This document shows, piece after piece, positions 34,301-41,774 of a stretch of DNA of 53,946 bases. A model generated the notes under the pieces. It saw only the letters and a program-made list of their open reading frames with translations. It had not been told where the DNA came from and made no database searches. The DNA lies in the NCBI GenBank assembly GCA_014584315.1, contig JACTNA010000022.1:1-53946 (forward strand). Reading direction: 5' to 3'. Made by a program: the position numbers and the translations under genes. The first letter of the stretch is position 1; the number at the start of each line of letters is the position of its first letter. This stretch comes from Planctomycetota bacterium. GTDB taxonomy: Bacteria > Planctomycetota > Phycisphaerae > Phycisphaerales > UBA1924.

Positions 34301-35674
34301 CGTGGCGAGCACGGCGGTCCGACGGGTGCGCTGGAGCCGCTGCACGTTGGTGGCGCGCGTGACGAGGCCGCGCTCGCGGAAGACCTTCTTGAGGAAGAGT
34401 TCACGGAGGAAGTAGGAACGGTCCTTCTTCCAGGCGCGGCCCTCCGGGAGCCGGTCGACCGGGACGCCGAGGGCCTCGGCGAGGTCGGCGTCGAGCGCGG
34501 AGCCGTCGCGCATGGCGGAGGTGAAGTAGATGCCTCGCAGGAAGGGAGGCTCGCCCCAGACGCCGGAGACGAAGATGGACTCGAGGTACCGCCTCAGCCG
34601 CGGCGCCAGTTGCATGACCGCTTCGGGGAAGGCGTAGAGCGCATCGACCTGGTCGAATCGTCGCGCGGTCGAGTCCTCCGTGTGCACCGGGTCGAGGAGG
34701 AGTCCGAGCCGGCGGCGCCGGAGCCGCTGGCGCAGCCCGTCGAGCAGGCGATCGACGCCCTCAGGCTCGAACGGCTCTCCGAGTTGCGCGGGGTTCGACC
34801 ACCCGAGGATCTGGTGCTGAAGGAGCGGGTCCTTGATCGAGTCGAAAAACTCACGGAAGCCGTTGATGAGGTCCGCCTTGGTGACGAGGAGGAAGACCGG
34901 GAAGCGCACGCCGAGGGCCTTCTGGATGACGTTCAACTGTGTGGCGATGCGGTCGGACTTGTGGGCGATCTCCTCCGGGGAGTCCTTGATGAGGCTGTCG
35001 GCGGGGAGGACGAGGAGCAGGCCGTTGATCGGGCAGTTCGGGCGCGCCGTGCGGAGCATCCTGAGAAACTCGGTCCACTCGCTGCCCGAGCCGGGTTCGA
35101 TGTCCTCGAAGATGAGCCGTCCGGCGGTGTCGAGAATGACGGCGTTGCTCGTGAACCACCAGTTCATGTTGAGCGTGCCGCCGGTGCCCTGGAGCGTGTT
35201 CTGGAGTCCCGGGGGGAAGCCGACGCCGCAGTGCCGGACGGCCTCGGTCTTGCCCGACCCCGGCTCGCCGACCATGAGGTACCACGGGACCGAGTAGAGG
35301 TCCTTGCCGTGCTGGCGGAAGACCTCGATCCCCTCCTCGAAGCGTTTGCGGATGTCTTCGAGGCGTGCGCGCTTGGCGGCGTCCGCGCCGGTGCGCGGGG
35401 TCATGGCGGCGGCGTCGCGCAGGCGTCGCTCGAAGGGGCGGCTCTTGCGCCGCTCGCTCCACCGGACGATGCCGCGATAGATGAGGAGGGTGATGGCGAG
35501 GGCGAGCACGAGCAGCGGGACGGCGAGCAGCCCTTTGGGGCCCGCGAGCACGAACAGCACCCCGCTCATGCCGCCGACGCAGGCGACGGCGAGGCCGATC
35601 TTGAGGGGCAGGAGGCTCGGGGCGTTGCCCTTCCTCTTGCCCTTCGCTCCGGACTTTGCGGGCGTCTTCGGCAT
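31367..35674 (-). CDS. tssM: Type VI secretion inner-membrane protein TssM (IcmF)
   Basis: A 1435-residue membrane protein. Two N-terminal membrane segments (about 23-43 and 47-66) precede a cytosolic GTPase-like domain with Walker A GEPGSGKT (136-143) and ILDTAGR (Asp182), then a third membrane segment near 448-468 and a long periplasmic region. TssM with TssL and TssJ forms the trans-envelope complex that docks the T6SS baseplate; IcmF plays a related part in type IV systems. The periplasmic part, rich in Ala, Arg and Glu with likely coiled coils, is not obviously similar to proteobacterial TssM. The ATG at 35674 lies 20 bases after tssL with GGTGGAG upstream. Confidence 0.88.
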   Translation of the reverse strand: MPKTPAKSGAKGKRKGNAPSLLPLKIGLAVACVGGMSGVLFVLAGPKGLLAVPLLVLALAITLLIYRGIVRWSERRKSRPFERRLRDAAAMTPRTGADAAKRARLEDIRKRFEEGIEVFRQHGKDLYSVPWYLMVGEPGSGKTEAVRHCGVGFPPGLQNTLQGTGGTLNMNWWFTSNAVILDTAGRLIFEDIEPGSGSEWTEFLRMLRTARPNCPINGLLLVLPADSLIKDSPEEIAHKSDRIATQLNVIQKALGVRFPVFLLVTKADLINGFREFFDSIKDPLLQHQILGWSNPAQLGEPFEPEGVDRLLDGLRQRLRRRRLGLLLDPVHTEDSTARRFDQVDALYAFPEAVMQLAPRLRRYLESIFVSGVWGEPPFLRGIYFTSAMRDGSALDADLAEALGVPVDRLPEGRAWKKDRSYFLRELFLKKVFRERGLVTRATNVQRLQRTRRTAVLATGLAAVLIAIGVTWVSGQRFRQALDGHQRLWSAVRAEFAPDSDRSPATIVVERTGGRSGFDYDGDRELRLGPLRTTVAGFAADALPWVEREVSVPAIFAPIARGFGDLDEMRGRAFVVAVERSVIVPVVDAARRKLEAESADTWSDESTLALRQMIRLEAGLPLAGGGGAGLDLGTLVRYVLADEPDDAARAARAIADASPALAWAYSPQGARHEWPPPILRRGTPEAGAAVAAGVRLFVERWRAEVRAGGAGGIDRLGAALEAVERAEATLLADEGVARAGSIEEYDRAARAWADAVARYDGAARGLSDALADLDATDAQTILGAAERAAQSLRERIRLAFTPLEAELGALPSLAPLQSELSTARSVLLDSELTERTTRLRQALSGRGARYLETDEQGRPAYQRRRDALLRVVASLTPGESRAAADLATRLDEIDRRTREDSDLVAAAGFGDAEQRLLAILRASTARQRHAAIDAALVSLAGGPDRLRSVVATRASGLPPIDRPAIPLTPTHGGTHDQEFHPGAAASLFRSVSEIIALTREDGAALLAGGELSARAGDLLDSATAYADAYVAYWALQVPGPLSASFGVKPDWTAAQGSLSRLDAREACEAIRVTAHAAREALGVVPPWATPQARSRASEAVVRAGDELARVAEDAFVQRCERGVRAWESLGRDPAQARRAVLAMEPEALTARLLMGGEDAGYWSGVWMAALRTLAESGQSQARAAVDLLRDSRGIPLCRESDRTLDRGRVDDARRAADEVRAALARAPANGPSGSTLGEGARTNIAVVDGEIERMRGGVALPGPRGAAWFDGVCAVLDALRSDDSPLTFEIVALPAAHHPGTPPPYAAFGLFEAGLRKTDADGRSRFPLVPDSPTPAVGGIVSPGGELEIRFYETAAEGVPVAAVATIPDPWTALGALAAWGGEPLAGQGLDGVWAVTVQARPVGGNAQPVGVRIGLRANRTLPSPAQWPAESWWPE

Positions 35675-35693
35675 CCACCGACACTCCACCGGG

Positions 35694-36377
35694 CTAGCGG
35701 CCCGACTCGTTGCGCTCCGACGAGATCGCCGCGAGCGATTCGCGCAGGTCGTGCGAACCGCTGGCGTAGAGGTACCCATTCACGACCAGGAGCGTTGCGA
35801 TCAGCCCGGCCAGGACCAGCACGATCGCCAGGAGCGGGCGGCCCGCGGGTTCGATGAGGTCCGTGCCGTCCACGTGCTCGTAGGCTTCGGGGCAGACCGG
35901 CGAGGACGGATCGGCGTCCATCGCGGAGCGGAGGCGCGCCGAAACATCGATCATGATGCGGCGCAGTTCGTCCGGTGAACGGCCTCCGGTGAAGCCCAGC
36001 CCGAGGCACGTGTAGAGCACGGCGAGGCGCTCCAGCCCGTAGGGACCTTTGTCGCGGAGCGCCTCTTCGAGCAGCACGTAGAAGACCCGGGAGGCGTCGG
36101 GATCGGGCAGCGAGGCGGCCATCGGCTCCCACGATGAGGCGAACGGAAGCCCGCTGCCCTTGATGACCTCGTCGGCGAAGTAGAGCATGGCCGGCTCGAC
36201 ACGGTCGTACTCGGTGGCGAGCGGCCCGTGGCGGAGGACCTGGCCGCGGATCTCCGAGAGCAGGCCGCGGATCTCGGCGCGAACAACGGCTTCATCGGGC
36301 GGCGCTCCCTTGCGCGCCGACCTGTTCAGGCGACAGACGTACTGGAAGTACGGCTCGGTGAGTTCGAGGAGTTTCAT
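35694..36377 (-). CDS. tssL: Type VI secretion inner-membrane protein TssL (DotU)
   Basis: A 227-residue protein. The cytosolic DotU domain (about 1-180) has LTEPYFQYVCRLNR at the start, the central EYDRVEPAMLYFADEVI that is typical of the family, and YTCLGLGFTGG. A single C-terminal membrane segment (LLAIVLVLAGLIATLLVVNG) anchors it as a tail-anchored protein. There is no peptidoglycan-binding OmpA domain. It overlaps the preceding gene by ATGA and is followed by tssM, the standard tssL-tssM order. Confidence 0.88.
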   Translation of the reverse strand: MKLLELTEPYFQYVCRLNRSARKGAPPDEAVVRAEIRGLLSEIRGQVLRHGPLATEYDRVEPAMLYFADEVIKGSGLPFASSWEPMAASLPDPDASRVFYVLLEEALRDKGPYGLERLAVLYTCLGLGFTGGRSPDELRRIMIDVSARLRSAMDADPSSPVCPEAYEHVDGTDLIEPAGRPLLAIVLVLAGLIATLLVVNGYLYASGSHDLRESLAAISSERNESGR

Positions 36378-36940
36378 GCTTCGGCACCGCTCGCGGCAGC
36401 CTCCGCCCGCGCCCCACCGGCCAGCATCGCCTCGACGTACTCGGTCATCGACGCGAGCATGGCGGCCTCGAGTTGATCCTCGTCGTAGGCGCCCGCGAGT
36501 TCCTTGTAGCGCCGCCAGCAGGCCGCGTCGCGCCCCAGCGCGCCCGCGGCGACACCGTCCTCGATGCGCTCGGGACCGAGGCGGTCGAGTTCGCGATGGG
36601 CGAAGTGGCCCACCTGCGACACGGACGAAAGGAGCGAGGAGACGAACAGGCGGAGCCGCTCGACCTCAGCATCGGCGGACGCGCCTCGCCCCTCAAAGTG
36701 CGCCGCGACGCACTCGGGGAGGCCCGTTCCGCGGCGGATCGCGCTGGTCGGGGCCATCTTCTTCCACGTCCCCCACGCGATCTGGTCGAGGCCGTAGGCG
36801 AGACGGAGGAGCGCGGCGGCGAGGGCGACGACTCGCTCGGGTCGAACGTCGGCGTTCGGGCCGAGCCGCGCGGCGGCACGAAACGCGCGGAGCGCGTCGT
36901 CCATCGATCCTCCGCTCCCCGACTCGTGCGCCTCGCTCAT
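36374..36940 (-). CDS. T6SS-linked protein resembling the FHA-protein C-terminal domain
   Basis: A 188-residue, largely helical protein at the head of the tssL-tssM-tagF set. Its pattern (LRLAYGLDQIAWGTWKKM, VERLRLFVSSLLSSVSQV, then CWRRYKELAGAY and EAAMLASMTEYVEAML) resembles the helical C-terminal domain of TagH/Fha proteins, but no forkhead-associated domain precedes it. In known systems Fha promotes assembly when phosphorylated and TagF antagonises it, so a stand-alone C-terminal domain next to TagF and near a kinase-like protein is suggestive. The likeness is from memory and weak. GGGAGG precedes the ATG. Confidence 0.5.
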   Translation of the reverse strand: MSEAHESGSGGSMDDALRAFRAAARLGPNADVRPERVVALAAALLRLAYGLDQIAWGTWKKMAPTSAIRRGTGLPECVAAHFEGRGASADAEVERLRLFVSSLLSSVSQVGHFAHRELDRLGPERIEDGVAAGALGRDAACWRRYKELAGAYDEDQLEAAMLASMTEYVEAMLAGGARAEAAASGAEA

Positions 36941-36976
36941 GGCGGCCTCCCGGCCGGGACGTGCCCCGGCGCCGGC

Positions 36977-36997
36977 ATCATACAGCCGCCTGGCGGC
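36977..36997 (-). promoter_or_regulatory. Promoter with palindromic operator ahead of the tss set
   Basis: On the minus strand TATGAT (36982-36977) is a strong -10 match, 36 bases upstream of the FHA-C-like gene. Immediately upstream lies a perfect palindrome, arms GCCGCC and GGCGGC around one base (36985-36997), placed in the -10/-35 spacer where a repressor would block RNA polymerase. Confidence 0.45.
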
Positions 36998-37200
36998 AAG
37001 GTCCGAGAGCGTGGGAGACCCTCCGTTCAGCGCGGGCTGTGCGGGCTGTTCGATGCCTCGAAGCGGCTGGGTCGGGCGGGGGGCGGGCGGATCGCAAGTC
37101 CGGATCAGGAGAGGCCGAAGAAGCGGCAGACATCCGTCCCCGGACGGTCCAGAAACGGCGCGGCCCCGCTCGATCTCCCACCCTGGCTTCGGAGCACACC

Positions 37201-37422
37201 ATGAAGCGCCCCGTCCGTTCGTTCGCCGTCGCGGCCCTCGCCGTCGCTGTTGTTGCCGCCGCCGGCTGCTCGTCCCGGACCCAGTCCGCGTCGCGCACCT
37301 CCGGCTCGTCGGCCTACGCTCCGCGCGCCTCGCTTGGGGCCGGCGACGCGCTGGGGAGCACGCTCTTCGGTTCACGGAAGGGCACGAGCGCGCGAGTCGC
37401 GACGGCCCGCGCCGCGGACTGA
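37201..37422 (+). CDS. Small lipoprotein, unidentified
   Basis: A 73-residue lipoprotein precursor: a positively charged start (MKRPVRS), a hydrophobic core, and the lipobox AAGC with the acylated Cys at about residue 23, then a Ser/Ala/Gly-rich tail of about 50 residues. It is transcribed opposite to its neighbours in the gap between the tss set and the kinase-FGE gene. GGAG lies nine bases before the ATG. It is too short and lacks the beta-sandwich to be a TssJ. A tandem 9-bp duplication (GCGGGCTGT, 37032-37049) and a short palindrome (37134-37147) lie upstream. Confidence 0.6.
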   Translation: MKRPVRSFAVAALAVAVVAAAGCSSRTQSASRTSGSSAYAPRASLGAGDALGSTLFGSRKGTSARVATARAAD

Positions 37423-37431
37423 CGGCGCCCG

Positions 37432-40400
37432 TCAGTCCCCCAGATCGAAGCCGGCGCCCTGTATCGCCTGCGCGAGTTGCGCGGCGAGGGGCACCTGGGC
37501 CTCTCCCGCGCTGAAGGCGAGCCGAAAGCCGACATCCGCGTAGGTCGCGTCGGAGGTCTGGCGTGCGGGGATCTCGTACGCGCGGTCGAGCGCGAGTTCG
37601 GGCGGGGACAGGGCCGAGCCGCCGATGACGCCGAAACGGTCGCCTCCGGCGTCCATCAGGACGAACTCCGCGACATTCCCGATGAGGTGCTTGAGGGTTC
37701 GGCCCGGACCCCTTTCCACCTGCTGGAACCAGAGGACGCCGTCGTCGGTCTCGAGCGCGCCGGCTTCCGCGCCGCGCGCGACGGTCGCGCCCTCCGGGAC
37801 GAAGACCCCGTCGTCGGGGTGGCGGAAGTTGACGCGCACCACGCCCCGGGCGGCACGATCGGCGATGATGCCCGCGACGTGGTCGCGCTGCCGGGCGAAC
37901 GTGCGATCGCGGAGGTTCCAACCGGACATGGCCGGGTCTTCGTAGCGCCGCAGCGCGGCGATCCATTCGGCCTCAGTGGGGAGACGGCAGTTGAGGGCCT
38001 GCGCGAAGCGGAGCGCGCCGACGGGCGTGACGTGCTGGACCGGGTGCTGCTCGGTCGTCCTGTGGTTCGGGGCGATGCGCATCGGGTCGGCGGGATCGCC
38101 GATCCCCGCGGCGTACTGCGGCGTCGCCGCGGAGACTTCGACGTTCGGGGGGAGCCAGTCGTCCTGCTGGGAGGGCCGGCCTCGTTTCCACACCAGGCCG
38201 TTGCGCGGCTGGGAGGGCCACGACCAGAGCCGCGGACCGGACCAGACATCGTTGTTCTGGAGCGAGGTGGGGACGAGGATCGGCGTGAGTTCGGTCCACG
38301 CCTCGGCGTCGAGCCAGCCCTGCATGAGCGAGAGCGAGACTTCCTCGGTCGCGACATAGACGGCCTCGCCGCTGGCGTCGACGCGGACGAAGGTGAGTTT
38401 CGGCGCGGCGCCGCGCGAGCGGGATCGGCGTTCTCCACGCCATTCGAGCGTGACGGTCTCGTCGCGGGCGTCGGGCGTCGCGTGCCAGCCGAGCGTTCCC
38501 GGCCCGACCGCGGAGAAGTTGACGCGTGGCGGCCCCTGCTTCCACGAGCGCACGGTGCTCTCGACGGCCGAGGCCGCGTCGAGCGCGAGGGCCGGGCGCG
38601 CGAGGCCCGCGCCCAGCGCTCGCGAATCGGCGACAAACACGGCGGCGGCACGCTCGGCCTCCTCGTCCGAGGGACGCCCCGTGATCGCGGCACGGAACCG
38701 GTGCAACGCGAGGTTGTAGCGGAGGCGTTCGTCGAGCCGTGTCTCTTGGACCGGGAAGCGCGGGAGGAACCCCACGCACGCCGCGAAGTCCTGCTCGGTG
38801 CGAAGGGCGGCGGCGCAGCGGGACCAGCGTTCGTGCCCCTCCGCGTCGAGTTCGGCGTTCAGCACGCCGCGGCGCGGCCCGTCGGGGACGGACGCGACCG
38901 CGACCGAGACCGCGTCTCGCGCGTCGGCTTCGGCGTTGAGTTCGGCGACGGAGGCGGGCCAGCCGAGTTCGCCCAGGCGTCGCCACGCCGCGTAGGACGC
39001 GGCGGGCGAGGTGCCGCCCGCGCGTGCGACGCGGGCGAGCGTTCCTCGGTCGGTTTCCGCGCCGAGCCGACGGAGTTCCTCCACCCACGCGACGATGCGT
39101 GCGAACGCGCGCGGGCCGTCGATCTCGGCGAACTCGGGGCGCGCCATGCACCGGGCCAGTACGGACTCGATCGGCCCGGAGGAGCCGGCAGGCTCGGAGA
39201 GCAGGTGCAGGAGTTGGATGCCGCGCTGGACCTCGAGCATCTCGGCGAAGATGGCCTCGACGGCGGCGTGCCACTCCCGCAGCGCCTGAACACTCTCGCG
39301 CGCCACGCGGGCCATCTCTTCCGGGTTCGAGTACGCGCCGTCCTCCCAGCGTGCGATCCTCAGGGCCGGCTCGGCGGAGTTGCCGGCGCGAAGACGGAGG
39401 GCGTCTATGAGCGGCGCGGCGTCGAAGAGGAGCGCGTCGGGAGGGTTGAACCGGATCGTGCCCGCCGCCGCTTCGACAAGCCCGTTGAGCGTGTCGGTCA
39501 GAGCGCGCAATCGGGAGCGGAGCGCGCGATAGTCCCCGTTGGCGTCGTACTCCGCCATGAGTTGATCGCGGCGGCGCGCCCACTCTGTGTTCAGCGCCGG
39601 ATTGTCGAGGCGTCCGGACGCCGTGCGCTCGCGCTGGACCCACGCGCGCTCGAGCGCGGCGATCTCCTCCGAGACGCCCGCGTAGTCGCGTTCGAGCGAA
39701 GCAACGTCGCCCTCGACGTCGCGGACGAGGCCCGCGACCCGCTCGCGCGTGAACGAGTTCCACGCCATGCCGGCGGCCTCGTCGGCTTTGGCGCCGATGG
39801 AAACGCCGCGCTCGGCCAGGGCGTCGATGCGGGCACGGACCGCGCCGTCGGCGTCCGGCGAGCCTCGCGCGCCCTCGAGGCCGCTCAGGACGCGGCTGAT
39901 CCTCGCCCGCGCCTCCCACGAACGGGTCGGGTTGGACTCGGGCGGCAGTGCGCGGAACTCCTCGCGCGACGCCTCGGCGACGAGGTCGGCGTAGAACGCG
40001 GCGTCCGGGGATCGCTCGCCGGCGCGAAGGGCGGCGATGAGGCGGGAGTGCCCGTCCAGGGCGGCGCGGTCGATCGTCGGCCAGGAACGCTCCACGAACG
40101 AAGCGAGGCGATCGCCGACCGCGGCGTACTCGCGGAGCGCGTCCGAGAGGCGCGACAGGGCGTCCTCGCCGGCCGCCGATGCGTCGAGCGCGCGGCGGGC
40201 GGCGTCGCCGAAGTCGGCGAATCCGGGCGCACCGGTCGACGACGCGGCCCGCGCGCCGGTCTCGATGCGAGCGAGCGAGGTCTCGATCTGCGAGGGAAGC
40301 GCCGCGGCCCGCAGCGCGCGGTCGATCCGCTCGCCGAGGCCCGGGCCGGGCGGCGCGCGGAGGCCCGCGGCCAGCCGACGGACGTCCGAGGCGGGGGCGT

Positions 40401-41646
40401 CCCATCCGCGTGCCGCGAGCGCGGCGGCGGCGGACTCGAGCGAGCCGGGCAGCGCCCACTCGGGCGAGGCGAGGGCGTCCGCGATCGAGGTCATGGCCGA
40501 GTGTGCTTCGCGGGTCTCGCGTCCGTAACCGCGGGTCTGGCGCGCGGGCAGATCGACGAGGTCTCGACGTGCGGCGACGCCGCGGCGGCGCGCGATCTCC
40601 GCGGGATCGATCGCGCGACGGTTCTGCACGACCGGAAGCACGTGCGCGCGCAGGTAGTCGTCCCCCTGCCAGCGGGCGCGGGATTCGTCGTCGAGCGACG
40701 CGACCGCGTCGCTGAGCGGGAGGAGCCAGTCGTCACAGGCCTCGCAGAGTTCGCGCCACTGCACCGGGTCGAACGGGTTCATGGCGCGATCGACGATGAT
40801 GTAGCCCTGCCACCCGACGACCGCGAGCACGAGCGCCGCCGCGACGCCGAGGCCGCCCTTCACGCGGGCACGCTTGCGTCGGCTCCACGGCGTCGGGATC
40901 GCCTCGACGGCGGCGCGAATCTCCTCGATGCGGAGCGAGCCGACAGGGGCGTTGGGGTCGAGCAGGCGCGCGCAGACTTCACGCCACGCCTCGCCTGCGC
41001 CGCGGCCGAGCCGGTTCCACGCTTCGGATCGTTGGATGGGCCACCCGCCGAGCGCGGCGAACTCGCGGTGCAGGACGAGCCGGTGGATGAGCCGCCCGAG
41101 CGCGACAAGGTCGGCGTGCTGCCCCCCCCTCGGCGGGTCGGGGGCGGGGTCGCAGAGCGCGACATCCGCGGGGGTCCATGCGTTCCGCGTGGCGAGGAGG
41201 ACATTGCCCGGCTTGAGGTTGCCGTGCCCGCGTCCCGCGCCGTCGCGCACTTCGCGCAGGGCGTCGAGGACGCCGAGGACGAGGCCCTTGAGCCAGGGTG
41301 CGCTCTCGTCGTCGAAGATGAAGCGGCCGGCCGAAAGGTCCGCGGCCGTGCGCGGGCGGAGCGACCACGCGACGAACACGCCGCCGTCGGAGCGCCCGTA
41401 GTCCTCGACGCCGGCCCAGTGCTCGCCCCCGGAGGCGCAGGCGAGGCGCTGGGCCTCGGCGGCCTTGAGGAACTCGACGGCCAGGGCCTCGGCGCGCGCC
41501 GGGCCGAGCACGTCGTCGGGCCGCTCCATCCATTTGACCGCGTAGCGGGCGGGGCCGGTGTCCCCGGCGCGCGAGGCGACGGAGACCGTCCAGAAACCTC
41601 GGCGGTAGAGGTCGCGTTCGATCTCGAATGGCCCCACTCGCCTCAT
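37432..41646 (-). CDS. Degenerate protein kinase-FGE/sulfatase-modifying fusion membrane protein
   Basis: A 1404-residue protein with three parts. Residues 1-250 resemble a Hanks-type kinase: the VAIK-type lysine is Lys38 (RYAVKWM), but the glycine loop is unclear and the catalytic loop reads HGNLKPGN (141-148), with Asn143 where kinases have Asp, so activity is doubtful. A membrane segment (about 263-283) follows. A roughly 750-residue Ala/Arg/Glu-rich helical region, probably periplasmic, leads to a C-terminal FGE-sulfatase/SUMF1-like domain: RLPTEAEWIAALRR, HLIGNVAEFV, GGSALSPP and ADVGFRLAF. Kinases and FGE-like proteins are known regulators in some T6SS clusters, but here they are one chain. 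The ATG at 41646 has GGGAGG upstream. Confidence 0.78.
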   Translation of the reverse strand: MRRVGPFEIERDLYRRGFWTVSVASRAGDTGPARYAVKWMERPDDVLGPARAEALAVEFLKAAEAQRLACASGGEHWAGVEDYGRSDGGVFVAWSLRPRTAADLSAGRFIFDDESAPWLKGLVLGVLDALREVRDGAGRGHGNLKPGNVLLATRNAWTPADVALCDPAPDPPRGGQHADLVALGRLIHRLVLHREFAALGGWPIQRSEAWNRLGRGAGEAWREVCARLLDPNAPVGSLRIEEIRAAVEAIPTPWSRRKRARVKGGLGVAAALVLAVVGWQGYIIVDRAMNPFDPVQWRELCEACDDWLLPLSDAVASLDDESRARWQGDDYLRAHVLPVVQNRRAIDPAEIARRRGVAARRDLVDLPARQTRGYGRETREAHSAMTSIADALASPEWALPGSLESAAAALAARGWDAPASDVRRLAAGLRAPPGPGLGERIDRALRAAALPSQIETSLARIETGARAASSTGAPGFADFGDAARRALDASAAGEDALSRLSDALREYAAVGDRLASFVERSWPTIDRAALDGHSRLIAALRAGERSPDAAFYADLVAEASREEFRALPPESNPTRSWEARARISRVLSGLEGARGSPDADGAVRARIDALAERGVSIGAKADEAAGMAWNSFTRERVAGLVRDVEGDVASLERDYAGVSEEIAALERAWVQRERTASGRLDNPALNTEWARRRDQLMAEYDANGDYRALRSRLRALTDTLNGLVEAAAGTIRFNPPDALLFDAAPLIDALRLRAGNSAEPALRIARWEDGAYSNPEEMARVARESVQALREWHAAVEAIFAEMLEVQRGIQLLHLLSEPAGSSGPIESVLARCMARPEFAEIDGPRAFARIVAWVEELRRLGAETDRGTLARVARAGGTSPAASYAAWRRLGELGWPASVAELNAEADARDAVSVAVASVPDGPRRGVLNAELDAEGHERWSRCAAALRTEQDFAACVGFLPRFPVQETRLDERLRYNLALHRFRAAITGRPSDEEAERAAAVFVADSRALGAGLARPALALDAASAVESTVRSWKQGPPRVNFSAVGPGTLGWHATPDARDETVTLEWRGERRSRSRGAAPKLTFVRVDASGEAVYVATEEVSLSLMQGWLDAEAWTELTPILVPTSLQNNDVWSGPRLWSWPSQPRNGLVWKRGRPSQQDDWLPPNVEVSAATPQYAAGIGDPADPMRIAPNHRTTEQHPVQHVTPVGALRFAQALNCRLPTEAEWIAALRRYEDPAMSGWNLRDRTFARQRDHVAGIIADRAARGVVRVNFRHPDDGVFVPEGATVARGAEAGALETDDGVLWFQQVERGPGRTLKHLIGNVAEFVLMDAGGDRFGVIGGSALSPPELALDRAYEIPARQTSDATYADVGFRLAFSAGEAQVPLAAQLAQAIQGAGFDLGD

Positions 41647-41687
41647 GCCGCCTCCCGGGACGGGGACTGCCAGACCCCGTCGCGGGG

Positions 41688-41693
41688 AGTCTA
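41688..41693 (-). promoter_or_regulatory. Putative -10 element (TAGACT) for the kinase-FGE gene
   Basis: On the minus strand TAGACT ends 41 bases before the ATG, leaving a short leader that contains GGGAGG. Confidence 0.4.
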
Positions 41694-41763
41694 CCTCGGA
41701 ACCGCGGGCTGAAGCCCACGGCTCGAAGTCGGGTACGTGGGGTTGGGCGCGGTGGGGATTCCC

Positions 41764-41769
41764 TACCAT
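41764..41769 (+). promoter_or_regulatory. Putative -10 element (TACCAT), near-leaderless start of the IMPase-family gene
   Basis: TACCAT is followed by five bases and the ATG at 41775. The last AT of the hexamer is part of an out-of-frame ATG. Confidence 0.4.
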
Positions 41770-41774
41770 GCGCC

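Noticed and set aside
37201..37422. TssJ lipoprotein of the T6SS complex
   Set aside because: TssJ is about 150 residues or more with a beta-sandwich; this protein has only about 50 low-complexity residues after its lipobox and is on the opposite strand.
32453..41712. Very long plus-strand frames opposite tssM (32453-35857) and the kinase-FGE gene (37477-41712)
   Set aside because: Both are shadows of genes with recognisable motifs on the minus strand; their translations are Arg/Gly/Asp-rich without fold-like patterns.
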